From Agapetus fuscipes (Eukaryota; Arthropoda; Insecta; Trichoptera; Glossosomatidae), in contig OX637359.1 of the NCBI GenBank assembly GCA_951799405.1, positions 3,282,201 to 3,346,200 on the forward strand: a stretch of 64,000 bases of DNA. The letters are read 5' to 3'. Every line of letters begins with the position of its first letter. The stretch's first letter is position 1. The notes below the pieces were generated by a model, which saw only the letters and a list, made by a program, of their open reading frames with translations, was not told the DNA's origin and ran no database searches. Shown one piece after another: positions 1 through 10,461 of the stretch. A program made the translations under genes and the position numbers.

Positions 1-569
1 ATACGTAAGTTGAACTCATGTGTGCCGACGTGGATGCGAACAGGTCTATATCTGGTACTCCGAAATGATTGAAAATGGCCTTCGTTGCTGTTGATAAAAG
101 GTGCCACTCTGGAGGGGATCTTCCTCTTGATAGGTGATCCGCGTCTCCGTTGTATCTTCCCGGTAGGTACTGCGCTGTTAGCGAGATTTCCCATTGGCCT
201 GCCAGAGTCAACAGATCTCGGGTAAGATTTGGAGTGTTTTGGATCTGGTGCCCCCTTCCTTGCGGATGTAGGCGACTACTGTCTTGTTGTCTGATTGTAC
301 CAGAATTTCGGAGCCAGAAAGGTCGTGCGCTGTGCGTTGCAGGGTTGTGAAAACAGCGAACAACTCTTTTCGTTTGGAGTGCCGCTTCTTTTGTTTGAAC
401 GGTCCACTGTCCTGACAGCATCAAGTCGTCCAGAGTTGCTCCCCAAGCTTAGTCTGACGCATCTGTTGTCAAGAAACGTTCGCAGGTTTCCCTGTGGATG
501 GAACTTGATTCGTTCGCATTCCCTATCCCCCACTCTATTACTTGTAAGCTGTCCTCGGTCATTTGTGAT

Positions 570-1127
570 GACCTTCTTGGTGACAGGTGCTTCAGTGGCC
601 TGCTCGCTATCTGCAATTGTCTGCAGTGGAGACGACCATGAAGCTGGCAAAGTTTAGTCTTCCTAGGAGACTTTCCGCCAGTTTTAAGGACCATTTTCGA
701 GAAGTCAGTATTGCTCGAAGTGAGTGGCACAATGCCTCTTTTTTCCGGTAAGAAAGACCTTCTTGGTGACAGGTGCTTCAGTGGCCTGCTCGCTATCTGC
801 AATTGTCTGCAGTGGAGGCGACCATGAAGCTGGCAAAGTTTAGTCTTCCTAGGAGACTTTCCGCCAGTTTTAAGGACCATTTTCGAGAAGTCAGTATTGC
901 TCGAAGTGAGTGGCACAATGCCTCTTGCTTCCGGCAAGAAAGACCTTCTTGGTGACAGGTGCTTCAGTGGCCTGCTCGCTATCTGCAATTGTCTGCAGTG
1001 GAGGCGACCATGAAGCTGGCAAAGTTTAGTCTTCCTAGGAGACTTTCCGCCAGTTTTAAGGACCATTTTCGAGAAGTCAGTATTGCTCGAAGTGAGTGGC
1101 ACAATGCCTCTTGCTTCCGGTAAGAAA
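570..1127. repeat. 3 x 186-bp tandem repeat inside the DIRS-like element
   Basis: Copies start at 570, 756 and 942 and are nearly identical. The period is 62 codons, so the minus-strand frame stays open across all three. Each repeats the segment between the RT and RNase H domains (LLGRLNFASF-like). Confidence 0.95.
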
Positions 1128-1250
1128 GGAATTTGCAATTGTTATGCGTGTCCCAAACGATTCCCAAGTACTCTAATTGTTGAGTGGGGAAGAGCACTGA
1201 CTTCTGGAGATTTACATACCACCCCAGAGATTGTAGGATATCTACTGCTA

Positions 1251-1870
1251 GATGCGATTGCCGACGAAGATCGTCCTTGGATTGGTTCGCAAGGAGGAAG
1301 TCGTCGAGATAAACGATTGTCCGGATATCTCGTCGCAGCAGTAAGTAGTTGGGCTACCCAATTTGTGAGGGTTGCAAACATTCTGGGGGCAGATGAAAGG
1401 CCAAAGATGCGATTGCCGACAAAGATCGTCCTTGGATTGGTTCGCAAGGAGGAAGTCGTCGAGATAAACGATTGTCCGGATATCTCGTCGCAGCAGTAAG
1501 TAGTTGGGCTACCCAATTTGTGAGGGTTGAAAACACTCTGGGGGCAGATGAAAGGCCAAAGATGCGATTGTCGACAAAGATCGTCCTTGGATTGGTTCGC
1601 AAGGAGGAAGTCGTCGAGATAAACGATTGTCCGGATATCTCGTCGCAGCAGTAAGTAGTTGGGCTACCCAATTTGTGAGGGTTGAAAACATTCTGGGGGC
1701 AGATGAAAGGCCAAAGATGCGATTGTCGACAAAGATCGTCCTTGGATTGGTTCGCAAGGAGGAAGTCGTCGAGATAAACGATTGTCCGGATATCTCGTCG
1801 CAGCAGAAAGTAGTTGGGCTACCCAATTTGTGAGGGTTGCAAACATTCTGGGGGCAGATGAAAGGCCAAA
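1251..1870. repeat. 4 x 155-bp tandem repeat carrying the YLDD catalytic segment
   Basis: Copies start at 1251, 1406, 1561 and 1716. Each contains the minus-strand YLDD motif and the block before it. 155 is not divisible by three, so the reading frame breaks at each junction. Confidence 0.95.
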
Positions 1871-1996
1871 GGGCAGACTTGTCATCTGAAGTAATTCTCC
1901 TCGATAGACCAGTCGCAAAAATCTCCGATGTGCTATTGGGAGATGAAAGTAAGCTTGCGATAGGTCTATTTTCGACAACCAATCGTTTGGCTGCAG

Positions 1997-2390
1997 AAAC
2001 TCTGACACTTTGTAGTGGCTTATGAGTTTGAACGGAGCCGGGTCTAGGAAGAAGTTTTAACGATTTCAGGTTGAAAATTATTCTCGGGGAATCGTCCGAT
2101 TTGAGTGTTAGGAACATTTTTGATAAGAAACTCTGACACTTTGTAGTGGCTTATGAGTTTCAACGGAGCCGGGTCTAGGAAGAAGTTTTAACGATTTTGG
2201 TTGAAAATCATTCTCGGGGAATCGTCCGATTTGAGTGTTAGGAACATTTTTGATAAGAAACTCTGACACTTTGTAGTGGCTTATGAGTTCGAACGGAGCC
2301 GGGTCTAGGAAGAAGTTTTAACGATTTTGGTTGAAAATCATTCTCGGGGAATCGTCCGATTTGAGTGTTTGGAACATTTTTGATAAGAAG
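1997..2390. repeat. 3 x about 130-bp tandem repeat at the RT N-terminal segment
   Basis: Copies begin near 1997, 2128 and 2258 with only a few substitutions. This is the third separate tandem amplification within the same element. Confidence 0.93.
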
Positions 2391-2540
2391 CTGGGAGATG
2401 ACTCCGCTGCCTCTATAACTCCGGATTCGGTCATTTCCTTTATTTGAGAGTCCATTTCGGGTGGAGGACTCGTCTGGTATAGCATTAAGTGGCTCCCTCT
2501 GGGAAACCAGATAATCTATCCTTGGGTCCAAGACAACCCT

Positions 2541-4050
2541 AAGCCGTTTCTGACGCCGCGGCGGTGAACCTGATTCCGAAGTGTCATATCCGCATTTCTA
2601 CATCCACACATTGAGATATATACTATAGAGTCGCAACCATCATACAATCAGGAAAAAAATGTCAAGCCGAAGTCCGTTGGAAACGTTTTAATGCAGATGC
2701 AAGGAGACAATCAGTTTTTATCCAGCTTCTGCATCGAATAACGCGCACTGTACTCTCAGGTTAAAACGAGATAGCAATAATTTTAGCAAACACATGGCAG
2801 ACTTCAAACACGACAAAAAGGGCTGGATGTCATAATTCTCTGATATAAAATTCCCCTACAGTAATACTATTAAAAATGAATGTCAGATTAAAATGAAATG
2901 TAACTTTAGTCCTTTACTTTTAAAAATAATATGAGCAAGTCTTCAACCAGCAACCCGGCAGTATACAACCTTATTGTCGGTGTCAAATGTGTAACATTAA
3001 TTAAAATATATTTAAGAAAAACTATTTTTTTTTTCAAAAATAAATTGTTTTAATAATTAATCTGTGCTAGTATGTTGTGTTTTTTTCATTTGTGCATGTT
3101 GTATAATTGATCAAGTTCACAAACAATGGTGTTTGAAAACTCCAATCACAATATTTAGACATTTATGGCAATATGTATTACCACCTGTCACGTCCGTTCG
3201 CTGTGTAAGTCTGCGTGAGACTGACGAGCCTCAAAATCGGGTTTTTCTCGAGTACGACTTTTGACTTACTACAGGGTGCTACGTGTTTCGAGCAACGTTA
3301 CGTCTCTAGTATATATACCTCAATGCATCCACATCACCTGAATCCTGTGAGATTTCGGCGGGAGGTGGCCCTTTTTTGTTATCACAACTCATAACACTGA
3401 TTTTGATATTATCTAAAGTAAAAACTCCGTTAAAATAACGAAAAACGTTTTTCGTAAATGCGTGGCATACCCACAAAAATACATTATATTTTTGTAGGTA
3501 TGCCACGCTTATACACTTTTAAACACCACAATTTCGCCTGTTTTAGTTTTTAATTGTTCACAGGGACACAAGATGGTAAAATAACACTCTTTTTTAAATG
3601 TTTTTGCCCAGGAATATTGTCAATTCACTCAAATTTTCGAAGGTGAATTCAACTGACATGTGACCACAAGGGAAAAATGACGCTTTATGACAAATGGCGA
3701 CCGGGTTATGGGGGAACTGGAAATAGGGAAACAGGAAATGGGGAAAAAGCGACCATAGAGTAGAAAAGTGCCTAAAGTGTAAAAAAGTGCAAATCAAAGA
3801 CCCAGGAATAGACTAAAAAACCACATAAAAGGGAAAAAGTGATTGTTTCTCTCATAGTATGGACTCCAGACATCTCTCAGAACACATAATATAAATTAAT
3901 TTTATTTGATGTAAAAAGTTAACTTAGTGTAAGTTTCAGTTTATTTGAGATAGGAAGATGTGTGTTGAAGAAATTTGAAGAAGTCTGTATCCAGCAGTAG
4001 AGACCAGCTGTTAGTATGCATACAATAATGATAATGATTATGCCTTCCAG
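2541..4050. other. AT-rich non-coding stretch, probable DCAF10 intron
   Basis: No coding signal stands out. It contains a short perfect hairpin at 3460-3509, whose arms read GCGTGGCATACC and GGTATGCCACGC. Otherwise I see only low-complexity A/T runs. Confidence 0.5.
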
Positions 4051-4440
4051 TGGACATGTGTGCACGACATACAAGCCGATAGTCTGCCCGAGGAAGGCGA
4101 CAGCGATCCCGATACATCGAGCGACTTTCCGGAACCCGAGCTCCCCCCGTTACCCGTGAGGCGCTCGGGGGCGCGGCGGGGGCTGCGCGGGGCGGGGGGC
4201 GTCCCCCCCAGGCGCAGCAGCCGCTCCTCCACGGTAGCAGCTCGCACAGAAGCGGCCGCTTCTAGCTCCGCAGCGGCTTCAAGTTCCGCAGCGTCTTCAA
4301 GCTCCGCAGCGTCTGGCGGAGAGCAAGAAGCCGGCGGGAGTGCGAGGACTGCGCAGCCCGTCAGTTTGTATCCGTATCCTAGAGCAAGTGCGAGTGCTCC
4401 TAATCAACCCAGCAATGCAGCCGGCTCTTCAAGCAATCCG
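4051..4440 (+). CDS. DCAF10: DCAF10-like exon (low-complexity linker region)
   Basis: This is the first exon visible in the window, 130 codons. Acceptor TTCCAG ends at 4050 and donor CCG|GTAACT is at 4441; phase 0 at both ends. It encodes an acidic then Pro/Arg/Ser/Ala-rich segment (PEEGDSDPDTSSDFPEPE, then Ala/Ser runs) expected in the variable linker between WD repeats of DCAF10/WDR32. The Ser/Ala run comes from an imperfect 18-bp tandem repeat at about 4258-4314. GC content is much higher than in the flanking introns. Upstream WD40 exons are not in the window. Confidence 0.7.
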
Positions 4441-4559
4441 GTAACTCTTACGTTTAAAAGTTATCTTTGTATTGAGGGGATTAACCTTATTGCTTCTGTA
4501 TATTCTCGCTCTGACCAGGCGCAATACTTTACGGAATACATTTTCAAGCACATATTTTA

Positions 4560-4815
4560 AAACATTTATTGATTTTCTACCTTAATTGATTGACGACACT
4601 TCAAACTATGTGAACAGCCACATGTTGATACTAGTTATTCAAGACCAAAAATCACAAAGGTTTAGCCCATATTTCCAGTTGCAGACTTTTTAATTCTTGA
4701 ACACAGATGTCAGGGATAAGCTCAAAGTTGGATGACGTCTATGATTGACAGCCGCACTGTATGCAAGTTTACACTTGACGCCTATGCGTGTCACCCGCAA
4801 TTGAAGGGTTGCGCA
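4560..4815 (+). repeat. dispersed repeat family A, copy 1
   Basis: About 250 bp, repeated in the same orientation at 57425-57675 and inverted at 52065-52270. No coding capacity seen. Confidence 0.8.
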
Positions 4816-4825
4816 GGTACTAACC

Positions 4826-4900
4826 ACCCTTAGTTCCCGAATAAGAGCCTTTCTGCCGAATTCAACACAGATTGAAAGCGGTTGAACTACTTCTGTATTG
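4826..4900 (-). mobile_element. short L2/CR1-like LINE fragment
   Basis: It matches the minus-strand LINE segment at about 11560-11625 encoding NRFQSVLNSA. Confidence 0.6.
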
Positions 4901-4935
4901 TGCTTTTTATCTTTCAAGATAATATGAATGGTTAT

Positions 4936-5228
4936 AATGAATTGTTTTTGTGGTTTTTCGGGTTAGACCATTGTCTACATGCAGCTTTTTTATCTACCGA
5001 CGTTTCGCCTTCACGAGTAGAAGGCATTTTCAAGGCGAGTTATAAAGGCGTGGCGGCAAGACACGACAAAACTCCAACCAATTAGCAACGACAGGTGACC
5101 GAGGAGACAGCGAAGACCGCCACGCCGTTATAACTCTCTCTGAAAATGCCTTCTACTCGTGAAGGCGAAACGTCGGCAGATAATAAAGCTGCATGGTCTA
5201 ACCCGAAAAACCACAAAAACAATTCATT
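4936..5228. mobile_element. foldback element with paired hammerhead-like cores
   Basis: The two ends are inverted repeats: AATGAATTG at 4936 and CAATTCATT ending at 5228, with arms of more than 100 bp. Each arm carries a core of the CTGAAAA, hairpin, GAAACGTC type (plus strand 5140-5174, minus strand 4999-5033). It lies in a DCAF10 intron. Confidence 0.8.
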
Positions 5229-5298
5229 GTATAATACCGACCATGAAAGTGTTAAACTTTATTTAATATGAATAGTTGTTTGTTTTTTTGTTAAACAG

Positions 5299-5390
5299 GC
5301 TCTGATGTCAACTACTGTTGGACACAATGACGTGTGGGAAGCCCTGATAACCTTGAGGCAAAAGCGACATGTGCTTGATCTAGCCAGCAG
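5299..5390 (+). CDS. DCAF10: DCAF10-like exon
   Basis: Acceptor AACAG ends at 5298 and donor CAG|GTTCGT is at 5391. It enters in phase 0 and leaves in phase 2. It encodes ALMSTTVGHNDVWEALITLR then QKRHVLDLAS, 30 codons plus two bases. Confidence 0.75.
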
Positions 5391-5705
5391 GTTCGTAAAC
5401 TTATATTTATTTAACATGTTAACTATCTGTAAGGAAAACGCTCATTTGCCGGCCCTCTGCTGTGGAATGCCTTACTTACTTGAAGAATTGAGGGAAGACG
5501 AGCTCCAGGTCAAAGAAGAAAATCTTGGTTGTAGAACCTGAGACAGCGATTTGGCAGAAACATTAGATCTCTCTTTTGTGCCGCAGTATCAAATGTGTAA
5601 ATCGCTATGATGGTCGCCAATCTTCATTGAAAAGGCACAGGAAAGAAAAGAAGTAAACAAGTTAAACTGAAATAGGGTTTCATGCAAGTTTTGTGTTTGT
5701 ATTAG

Positions 5706-5840
5706 GGGAGAAGCGAATCGAGGCTTCAACATGCAGCGCATCACGGGGTTCACATCCGGGATCTCTCTCAACGTGGCGAGGAACAATCCCTCGCAGACCT
5801 CCTCCAGGAGCAACCAGCAGGGACAGCCTGAGACACCCAG
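5706..5840 (+). CDS. DCAF10: DCAF10-like exon with GC donor
   Basis: The acceptor TATTAG ends at 5705. The first base completes the AG left by the previous exon (Arg). The exon then encodes GEANRGFNMQRITGFTSG, ISLNVARNN and a Ser/Gln-rich end. The only donor that keeps the phase needed by the next exon is CAG|GCGAGT at 5841, a GC-AG intron. Both ends are phase 2, so skipping it would also keep frame. I infer it from phase agreement and coding-like composition, not from a recalled orthologue. Confidence 0.65.
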
Positions 5841-6165
5841 GCGAGTCTTTACTCAAAGCAAATTTCAATCTTGTTTCAATAGATAAAATGTGTGACCATA
5901 ACAAAGCAAAACAACTAGATTCAAGGTTTTTTCTGATGTTGAACAAGCAGATTTTTAGTATGGTAGTGAAATGTGGATGGTGAATGAAGGCGAACAAAGT
6001 AAAGTACTATAGAAATGGCTTATTTAAGAGGAATGACTGGTAAAACTGAATGAGAGGGCCAATTATGACTGGGCTATGAATAAGTTCAGTGTTAATGAAA
6101 ATATGAAAGTGAAAGTAAAAAGGAGTACAGTAGAGTTACAAGTCCTAACTACACACTGCAAGGGT

Positions 6166-6512
6166 TACCGCTCAGGTACACCGCGTGTCGTTGGCATCTT
6201 GGACCAGTCCGTAGTCCAGTGGCAACACTTCGGACTCATAAATGGAAGGTTGTGGATTCGGATCCCGGCGGAGCACAAAAAATATACCATTTATATTTCG
6301 AATGTGCTCTTCGCTGAGTTGAAAAATTCATAAACCTTTACCAAAAACCGGTCACTGAAAGGTCCATCCAACCTTACAACAACTGGGTCTTGCTTGAGAA
6401 TTGGTGCTTTCTACAGCGACGACCAAGCTCGCAGAGGGCTCTTGAGGTGTCATACACACAAAAACAGCGCTCACCAAATAAATCATCCTAATGTTATTAT
6501 TTATTATCATCA
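6166..6512 (+). mobile_element. 5S/tRNA SINE, 5'-truncated, L2-type tail
   Basis: It starts inside the 5S-derived head (ACCGCTCAGGTACACCGCGT). A tRNA-like unit follows with A-box TAGTCCAGTGG and B-box GGATTCGGATCC, then the shared body. The tail contains CTTGAGGTGTCATACACAC, common to the local L2-like LINE. Confidence 0.85.
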
Positions 6513-6583
6513 TTGACAGAATATTTTTTTGTACTTGTACCTTTTATTTGTAAGTTACTGAAATGTCACTAATATGAATTATA

Positions 6584-6805
6584 GGTTGCTTGACTTATAG
6601 GTTGGTATGCGGCTGACCACCCATGCTGTAGAAAATGGTTCCCTTTGCCAATGTTGTTGCAGGGTGTATGTTCATTGGAGATTCGGGTTTTTATATTGTA
6701 GGAATACATGCGGTATGTTTAAGCGCGAACTTAAACATGTCTGTTTTGTGAAAATGCATATAATGTGAATCTCTAATGTTACTTATATTTTGCAACTTAG
6801 ATTAG
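6584..6805 (+). repeat. family C interspersed repeat (GATTA-tailed)
   Basis: It begins CTTGACTTATAGGTTGGTAT and ends in TTAGATTAGATTAG. The most abundant repeat family of the window, about 20 copies. Confidence 0.85.
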
Positions 6806-6868
6806 ATTAGATGAATGCACCGTCAGTCACTTGCATTTATGTTTGACATATTTTTTACATTGTTGCAG

Positions 6869-6950
6869 GACTCCTGCCAACCTTTACATGAACAAAGACA
6901 GACTGCTGTACTTCATTGAAGAGACAAACTTGGGAAAGGGTTTCATTAAG
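6869..6950 (+). CDS. DCAF10: DCAF10-like exon
   Basis: Acceptor GTTGCAG ends at 6868 and donor AAG|GTAATT is at 6951; it enters in phase 2 and leaves in phase 0. It encodes TPANLYMNKDRLLYFIEETN and LGKGFIK, which reads directly into the final exon. Confidence 0.85.
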
Positions 6951-7054
6951 GTAATTGTTTATATTTTAAACTACTTTTCTCTAGTAAATTTTACTTTGAA
7001 ATATTACAAGCACCTTCTGGTAGTTGACATGCATTTACTCATGGACCAGCTCTG

Positions 7055-7215
7055 TAACTGGTATCTGTAAACTCTGTCGCCAATCCGTTTGGGGGGGCCA
7101 GATCCTCTGCAGAGTTTCCTCTTTACATACCTCTTTCAGTTCATTCATATCCATATTATTCATGCATTTTCTTCTTCCTATTGCACCTACCACTAGACCT
7201 CCCTTACACACCCTA
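7055..7215 (-). mobile_element. RTE-like LINE family D, 3' fragment
   Basis: It matches the 3' end of the elements at 48808-49195 and 62556-62905 (family with an AGTTAC-type tail). Confidence 0.7.
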
Positions 7216-7239
7216 TTCTCAATTCTTCTTGTCATTTTT

Positions 7240-7405
7240 CGATTCTTCGAAACCAATTAAATCTCCATTTCCTTTCAGTGTCTCAAAACAAAGACAACGC
7301 AACGCAGCACACATAACGGCTCTGAAACTTGATCAGGACATCAACTGCCACATCACAAACACCTCTGCGGCACTACAATAAGTGTCATAGACCCCTAATC
7401 TAATC
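7240..7405 (+). mobile_element. LINE family E 3' end
   Basis: It ends in CACCTCTGCGGCACTACAA and the AGTGTCATAGACCCC segment that recurs as the tail of several SINE copies. Confidence 0.65.
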
Positions 7406-7625
7406 TAAATTGCAAAGATATGTTACATTGGGGATTCACATTATATGCATTCTCACAAGCAGACACGTACAAGTTGCACATGCCGCATGTGAAGCTACAA
7501 CATAAAAACCTAAATCTCAAATGGACATACACCCTGTAACTCTTGCTGTCCTTCCCTGAAACAGGGGTGACATCGGCAAAGTGAACCATTTTGACAGCAT
7601 GGGGGGTCAGCCTCATACCAACTTT
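7405..7625 (-). repeat. family C interspersed repeat
   Basis: Reverse orientation; the TAATCTAATCTAA tail lies at the left end. Confidence 0.8.
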
Positions 7626-7714
7626 GAAGTCAAGGAAAGGTTCCTTAAAAAAAACTTCTCAAACACACTTCTCGCACTTTAATTATAAAGTCTATAAACT
7701 TGTACACCTTGCAG

Positions 7715-7969
7715 GAGCTGTGTTTCTCGTCCGACGGCCGCCTGATCTGCTCCCCCTACGGCTACGGCATGAGGCTGCTGAGTCTCTCGGAGAGCTGCTG
7801 CGAGCTGTCCGAGTGTGTGCCCTCCCAGGGGCCGCTGCAGCTGACGGAGCTGGCCATGAGTCTGCGCCACTCCGACCTGGTGGTCAGCTCCAAGTTCAGC
7901 CCCCGACACTGCATGCTGGTCACCGGCTGCCTGGGCGGGAGGATAGTGTGGTACCAGCCTCGCGGATAA
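7715..7969 (+). CDS. DCAF10: DCAF10-like terminal exon (WD40 C-terminus)
   Basis: Acceptor CTTGCAG ends at 7714; the stop TAA ends at 7969. The 84 codons begin ELCFSSDGRLICSPYGYGMR and end CLGGRIVWYQPRG. That is the last WD repeat of DCAF10/WDR32, a substrate receptor of CUL4-DDB1 ubiquitin ligases. Strong third-position GC bias contrasts with the flanks. ATTAAA near 7974 is a possible polyadenylation signal. With the four preceding exons the window holds about 317 C-terminal residues. Assignment rests on family knowledge of the C-terminal WD repeat wording. Confidence 0.85.
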   Translation, partial: ELCFSSDGRLICSPYGYGMRLLSLSESCCELSECVPSQGPLQLTELAMSLRHSDLVVSSKFSPRHCMLVTGCLGGRIVWYQPRG

Positions 7970-8069
7970 CTACATTAAACAACTCCAAATCAAACAGACT
8001 TTATTGTTTATAGTTTTCATGGTTTGTGTATTAACACTGTGGAAATTCATTTTACTATGAACTTGGTCG

Positions 8070-8330
8070 GTGTTATGGCCGAGGGGTCAAGTGGCTGGTC
8101 TTTCTAGCGTATTTGGAATAGAATAACGCTGGTTCGATCCCCGCTTGGGTCCATTGACCATAACTTTGATACCATAACTTTGACCCTTGTTCAACAGATG
8201 TCATTGGGTAATGATTAATTAATAATTCATTAAAATATACAATAATAAATTATTAATTGATGATATTGATACCTTTTTCTGCCAAGGCAGTTTGATTTCT
8301 CTTCGCAAATCTATTTTTTTTTAAATTAAT
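8070..8330 (+). mobile_element. tRNA-derived SINE family S3 (Ser/Leu-like head)
   Basis: The head has TGGCCGAGGGGTCAAGTGG and B-box GGTTCGATCCC with a long variable arm. The body ends CTGGCAG-like and A-rich. Further copies lie at 46668-46950, 47060-47330 and 60425. Confidence 0.75.
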
Positions 8331-8424
8331 TATAATTCATTTAAAATCTTTATTTGAAATACTGAAAAAAAAACCCCTGTTATTGAGTGATGTATATTTT
8401 TTTATTTTTTGTTAAAAGAAATAG

Positions 8425-8530
8425 TGCGTTGAACCAGTTTCGGCCTCTTGGCCATCTTCAGATAAACTCTAATCTAAATCTTTCACTTAAGTTTTCTGAA
8501 GATGGCCTAGAGGCCGAAACTGATCTCACT
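8425..8530. mobile_element. foldback with two hammerhead-like cores
   Basis: Minus-strand core 8431-8461 and plus-strand core 8496-8526. Both read CTGAAGA, a GGCC/GGCC hairpin, then GAAACTG. Confidence 0.7.
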
Positions 8531-8674
8531 CACTATTTGTTTTATCAACAAATAATAAATAAAAATATACCAGTAAACAGTGTTTTTTTTTCATATATAT
8601 ATTTTTTAAATAAAGTTCTACAAAGTTTCCGCTGAAACATTCAATAAATTTGAAACACAGTATATTTTCACTAT

Positions 8675-8925
8675 TCCTTGACTTATAGGTTGGTATGAGG
8701 CTGACCACCCATACTGTAAAAAATGGTTCACTTTGCCAATGTTTCCCCTGTGTCAGGGAAGTTGGCAAAAGTTGTAGGGTTTATGTTCATTTGAGGTTTG
8801 GATTTTATCTGTATGCAAACATTCAGCATTTGTAAGCGGGAACTACACGTGTTTGTTTGTGGGCATGCATTTGATATGAGCTTTAAATGTTAATATATCC
8901 TTGCAACTTAAATTATAGATAGATT
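8675..8925 (+). repeat. family C interspersed repeat
   Basis: Starts CCTTGACTTATAGGTTGGTA; divergent subfamily with a short tail. Confidence 0.8.
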
Positions 8926-8949
8926 GTAAAGAAGTTTCATAAACGTCTG

Positions 8950-9300
8950 AGGACTGAAAACATTTGTAATTTTTTTTTTTTTTTTTAAGCATGCGGCCCG
9001 CCGGCCGCGGTCTGTGCATCCATGCTCTAGGGTCTATGAAACTTGTTGTAGTGCTGCAGAGGTGTACGAGCTTGGTCGTCGCTACAAAGCGCCAATACTC
9101 AAGCAAGACCCAGTTGCTGTAAGGCTGGATGGACCTTTGGTGACCGGTCATTGGTGAAGGTTTATGAATTTTTGAACCCAGCGAAGAGCAAATTTGAAAA
9201 TATAAATGGTATATTTTATGTGCTCCCACCGGGATTCGAACCCACAACCTTCCCATTCAGAGTCTGCAGTGTTACCACTGAGCTACGGACCGGTCAAATA
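8950..9300 (-). mobile_element. tRNA SINE with LINE-E-type tail
   Basis: Read on the minus strand: tRNA-like head at 9300-9225 (B-box GGTTCGAATCC), shared SINE body, then a tail with CTGCAGCACTACAACAAG and poly(A) at about 8990. The tail differs from the L2-type tail of copies at 6166 and 9612. Confidence 0.8.
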
Positions 9301-9514
9301 TATAATATGTACAATAATAGTAAAAACAAACAGTGTTTCAAGTCGAGGATCATTGTAAACTTTATTGGTGTTCTTCACATACATAAACCCATGTGAGTGT
9401 GTCAGTAGAACAGCGTCATCTTTGAATATAGCTTGTGTGAAACTAGTTCATATGTGAATATCACAAAATTTACAAGGACATTCATATGGGAGAGGGACGG
9501 TATCTTTTTTAATC

Positions 9515-9590
9515 ACCATTGTAACTGTAACTCTGTCGTCATTCCGCTAGAGTGGCCAGATCTTCTGCAAAGGTGCCTCAATTTTTTAAA
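9515..9590 (-). mobile_element. RTE-like family D 3' fragment
   Basis: Short match to the family D 3' terminus (CTGTAACTCTGTCG). Confidence 0.55.
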
Positions 9591-9611
9591 TTAACCCTTG
9601 TATTACATACA

Positions 9612-10045
9612 ACGTATGTCAACGACGATACCATGTTGAAAGCACCGGTTCTCATCAGATCACGGAAGTTCAGCAACATTGGGCGCGGATGCTACTTGGA
9701 TGGGTGACCGCTCAGGTACACCGCGTGTTGTTGGCATTTCTTGGACTGGTCCGTAGTCCAGTGGCAACACTTCGGACTCGTAAATAGAAGGTTGTGGATT
9801 CGAATCCCGGCGGAGCACAAAAATATACCATTTATATTTCCAAATGTGCTCTTCGCTGGGTTACAAAATTCATAAACCTTTACCAAAGACCGGTCACTGA
9901 AAGGTCCATCCAACCTTACAACAACTGGGTCTTGCTTGAGAATTGGCACTTTCTACAGCGACGACCAAACTCGCAGAGGGCTCTTGAGGTGTGATACACA
10001 CAAAAACAGTGCTCACCAAATAAATCATCCTAATATTATTATGAT
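9612..10045 (+). mobile_element. full-length 5S rRNA + tRNA SINE
   Basis: 9618-9735 aligns by eye to most of 5S rRNA, including GGTTCTCATCAGATCACGGA, TTGGGCGCGG, the C-box region TACTTGGATGGGTGACCGC and CCGCGTGTTGTTGGCAT. A tRNA-like unit follows at about 9748-9818 (A-box TAGTCCAGTGG, B-box GGATTCGAATCC, CGT in the anticodon position). The body is followed by an L2-type tail CTTGAGGTGTGATACACACA and an ATT-rich end. Two pol III promoter types are thus fused in one head. Confidence 0.9.
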
Positions 10046-10461
10046 TATAAACTCCTCTCGATTGCGTAAATAGAAAAAATGTATGAAAACTTATATAATC
10101 ACTCCCTATAAGGGTGCTGTTATATTTTCCATACAGGTTTCTATATTTACACAATTTTTTTCAAAAAATTTTTTTTCTGTATTTACTCCAGGAGAGTTAA
10201 TGCAATGTTTTGTACTCCGGGTACAGAAATCATCCATGTTTACAAATCAATTAACCATTTGTTATTTTTTTTATCATATCAGCTGAACCAGTACGACACG
10301 TTTCTGTTTTGTCAGCAGTTGTCTCTCAATCGTGTCTCTCTGGAACACATCTGAGTTGCTGACCTATAAATGTCTATGGTATGCGTTACACTCTACAGTG
10401 CAATCACATTTCAAATGCTTCGAGACGGTTCCTTGTGTTTATTTTGAGCTGCCTAAAGCAG

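Larger units (their letters stand above)
1..2540 (-). mobile_element. DIRS-like retrotransposon remnant (RT/RNase H region), cut by window start
   Basis: Read on the minus strand from about 2530 downward, the translation shows reverse transcriptase blocks. These are an N-terminal segment ending IIFNLKSL, block [14 protein letters not shown] near 1960, [12 protein letters not shown] near 1900, the catalytic motif [11 protein letters not shown] (YLDD), then QQLEYLGIVWD near 1180. An RNase H-like stretch VQSDNKTVVAYIRKEGG near 290 and QYLPGRYNGDADHLSR near 150 follow. This order and wording match DIRS-type elements rather than Gypsy or LINEs. Frameshifts, stops and three internal tandem duplications make it non-functional. 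The methyltransferase and recombinase ends are not in the window. It probably lies in an upstream intron of the DCAF10-like gene or just outside it. Confidence 0.8.

Noticed and set aside
449..1138. 229-residue ORF on the minus strand as a gene
   Set aside because: It is the tandem 62-codon duplication inside the dead DIRS-like element.
1509..2117. 202-residue ORF on the minus strand as a gene
   Set aside because: Patchwork of retroelement RT sequence and an off-frame tandem repeat.
7591..8013. 140-residue plus-strand ORF
   Set aside because: Off-frame relative to the WD40 reading frame at 7715-7969, which has the family signature and splice acceptor.
9618..9735. 5S rRNA gene
   Set aside because: It continues directly into a tRNA-like unit and SINE body, carries substitutions, and has a second copy with the same layout, so it is a SINE head.
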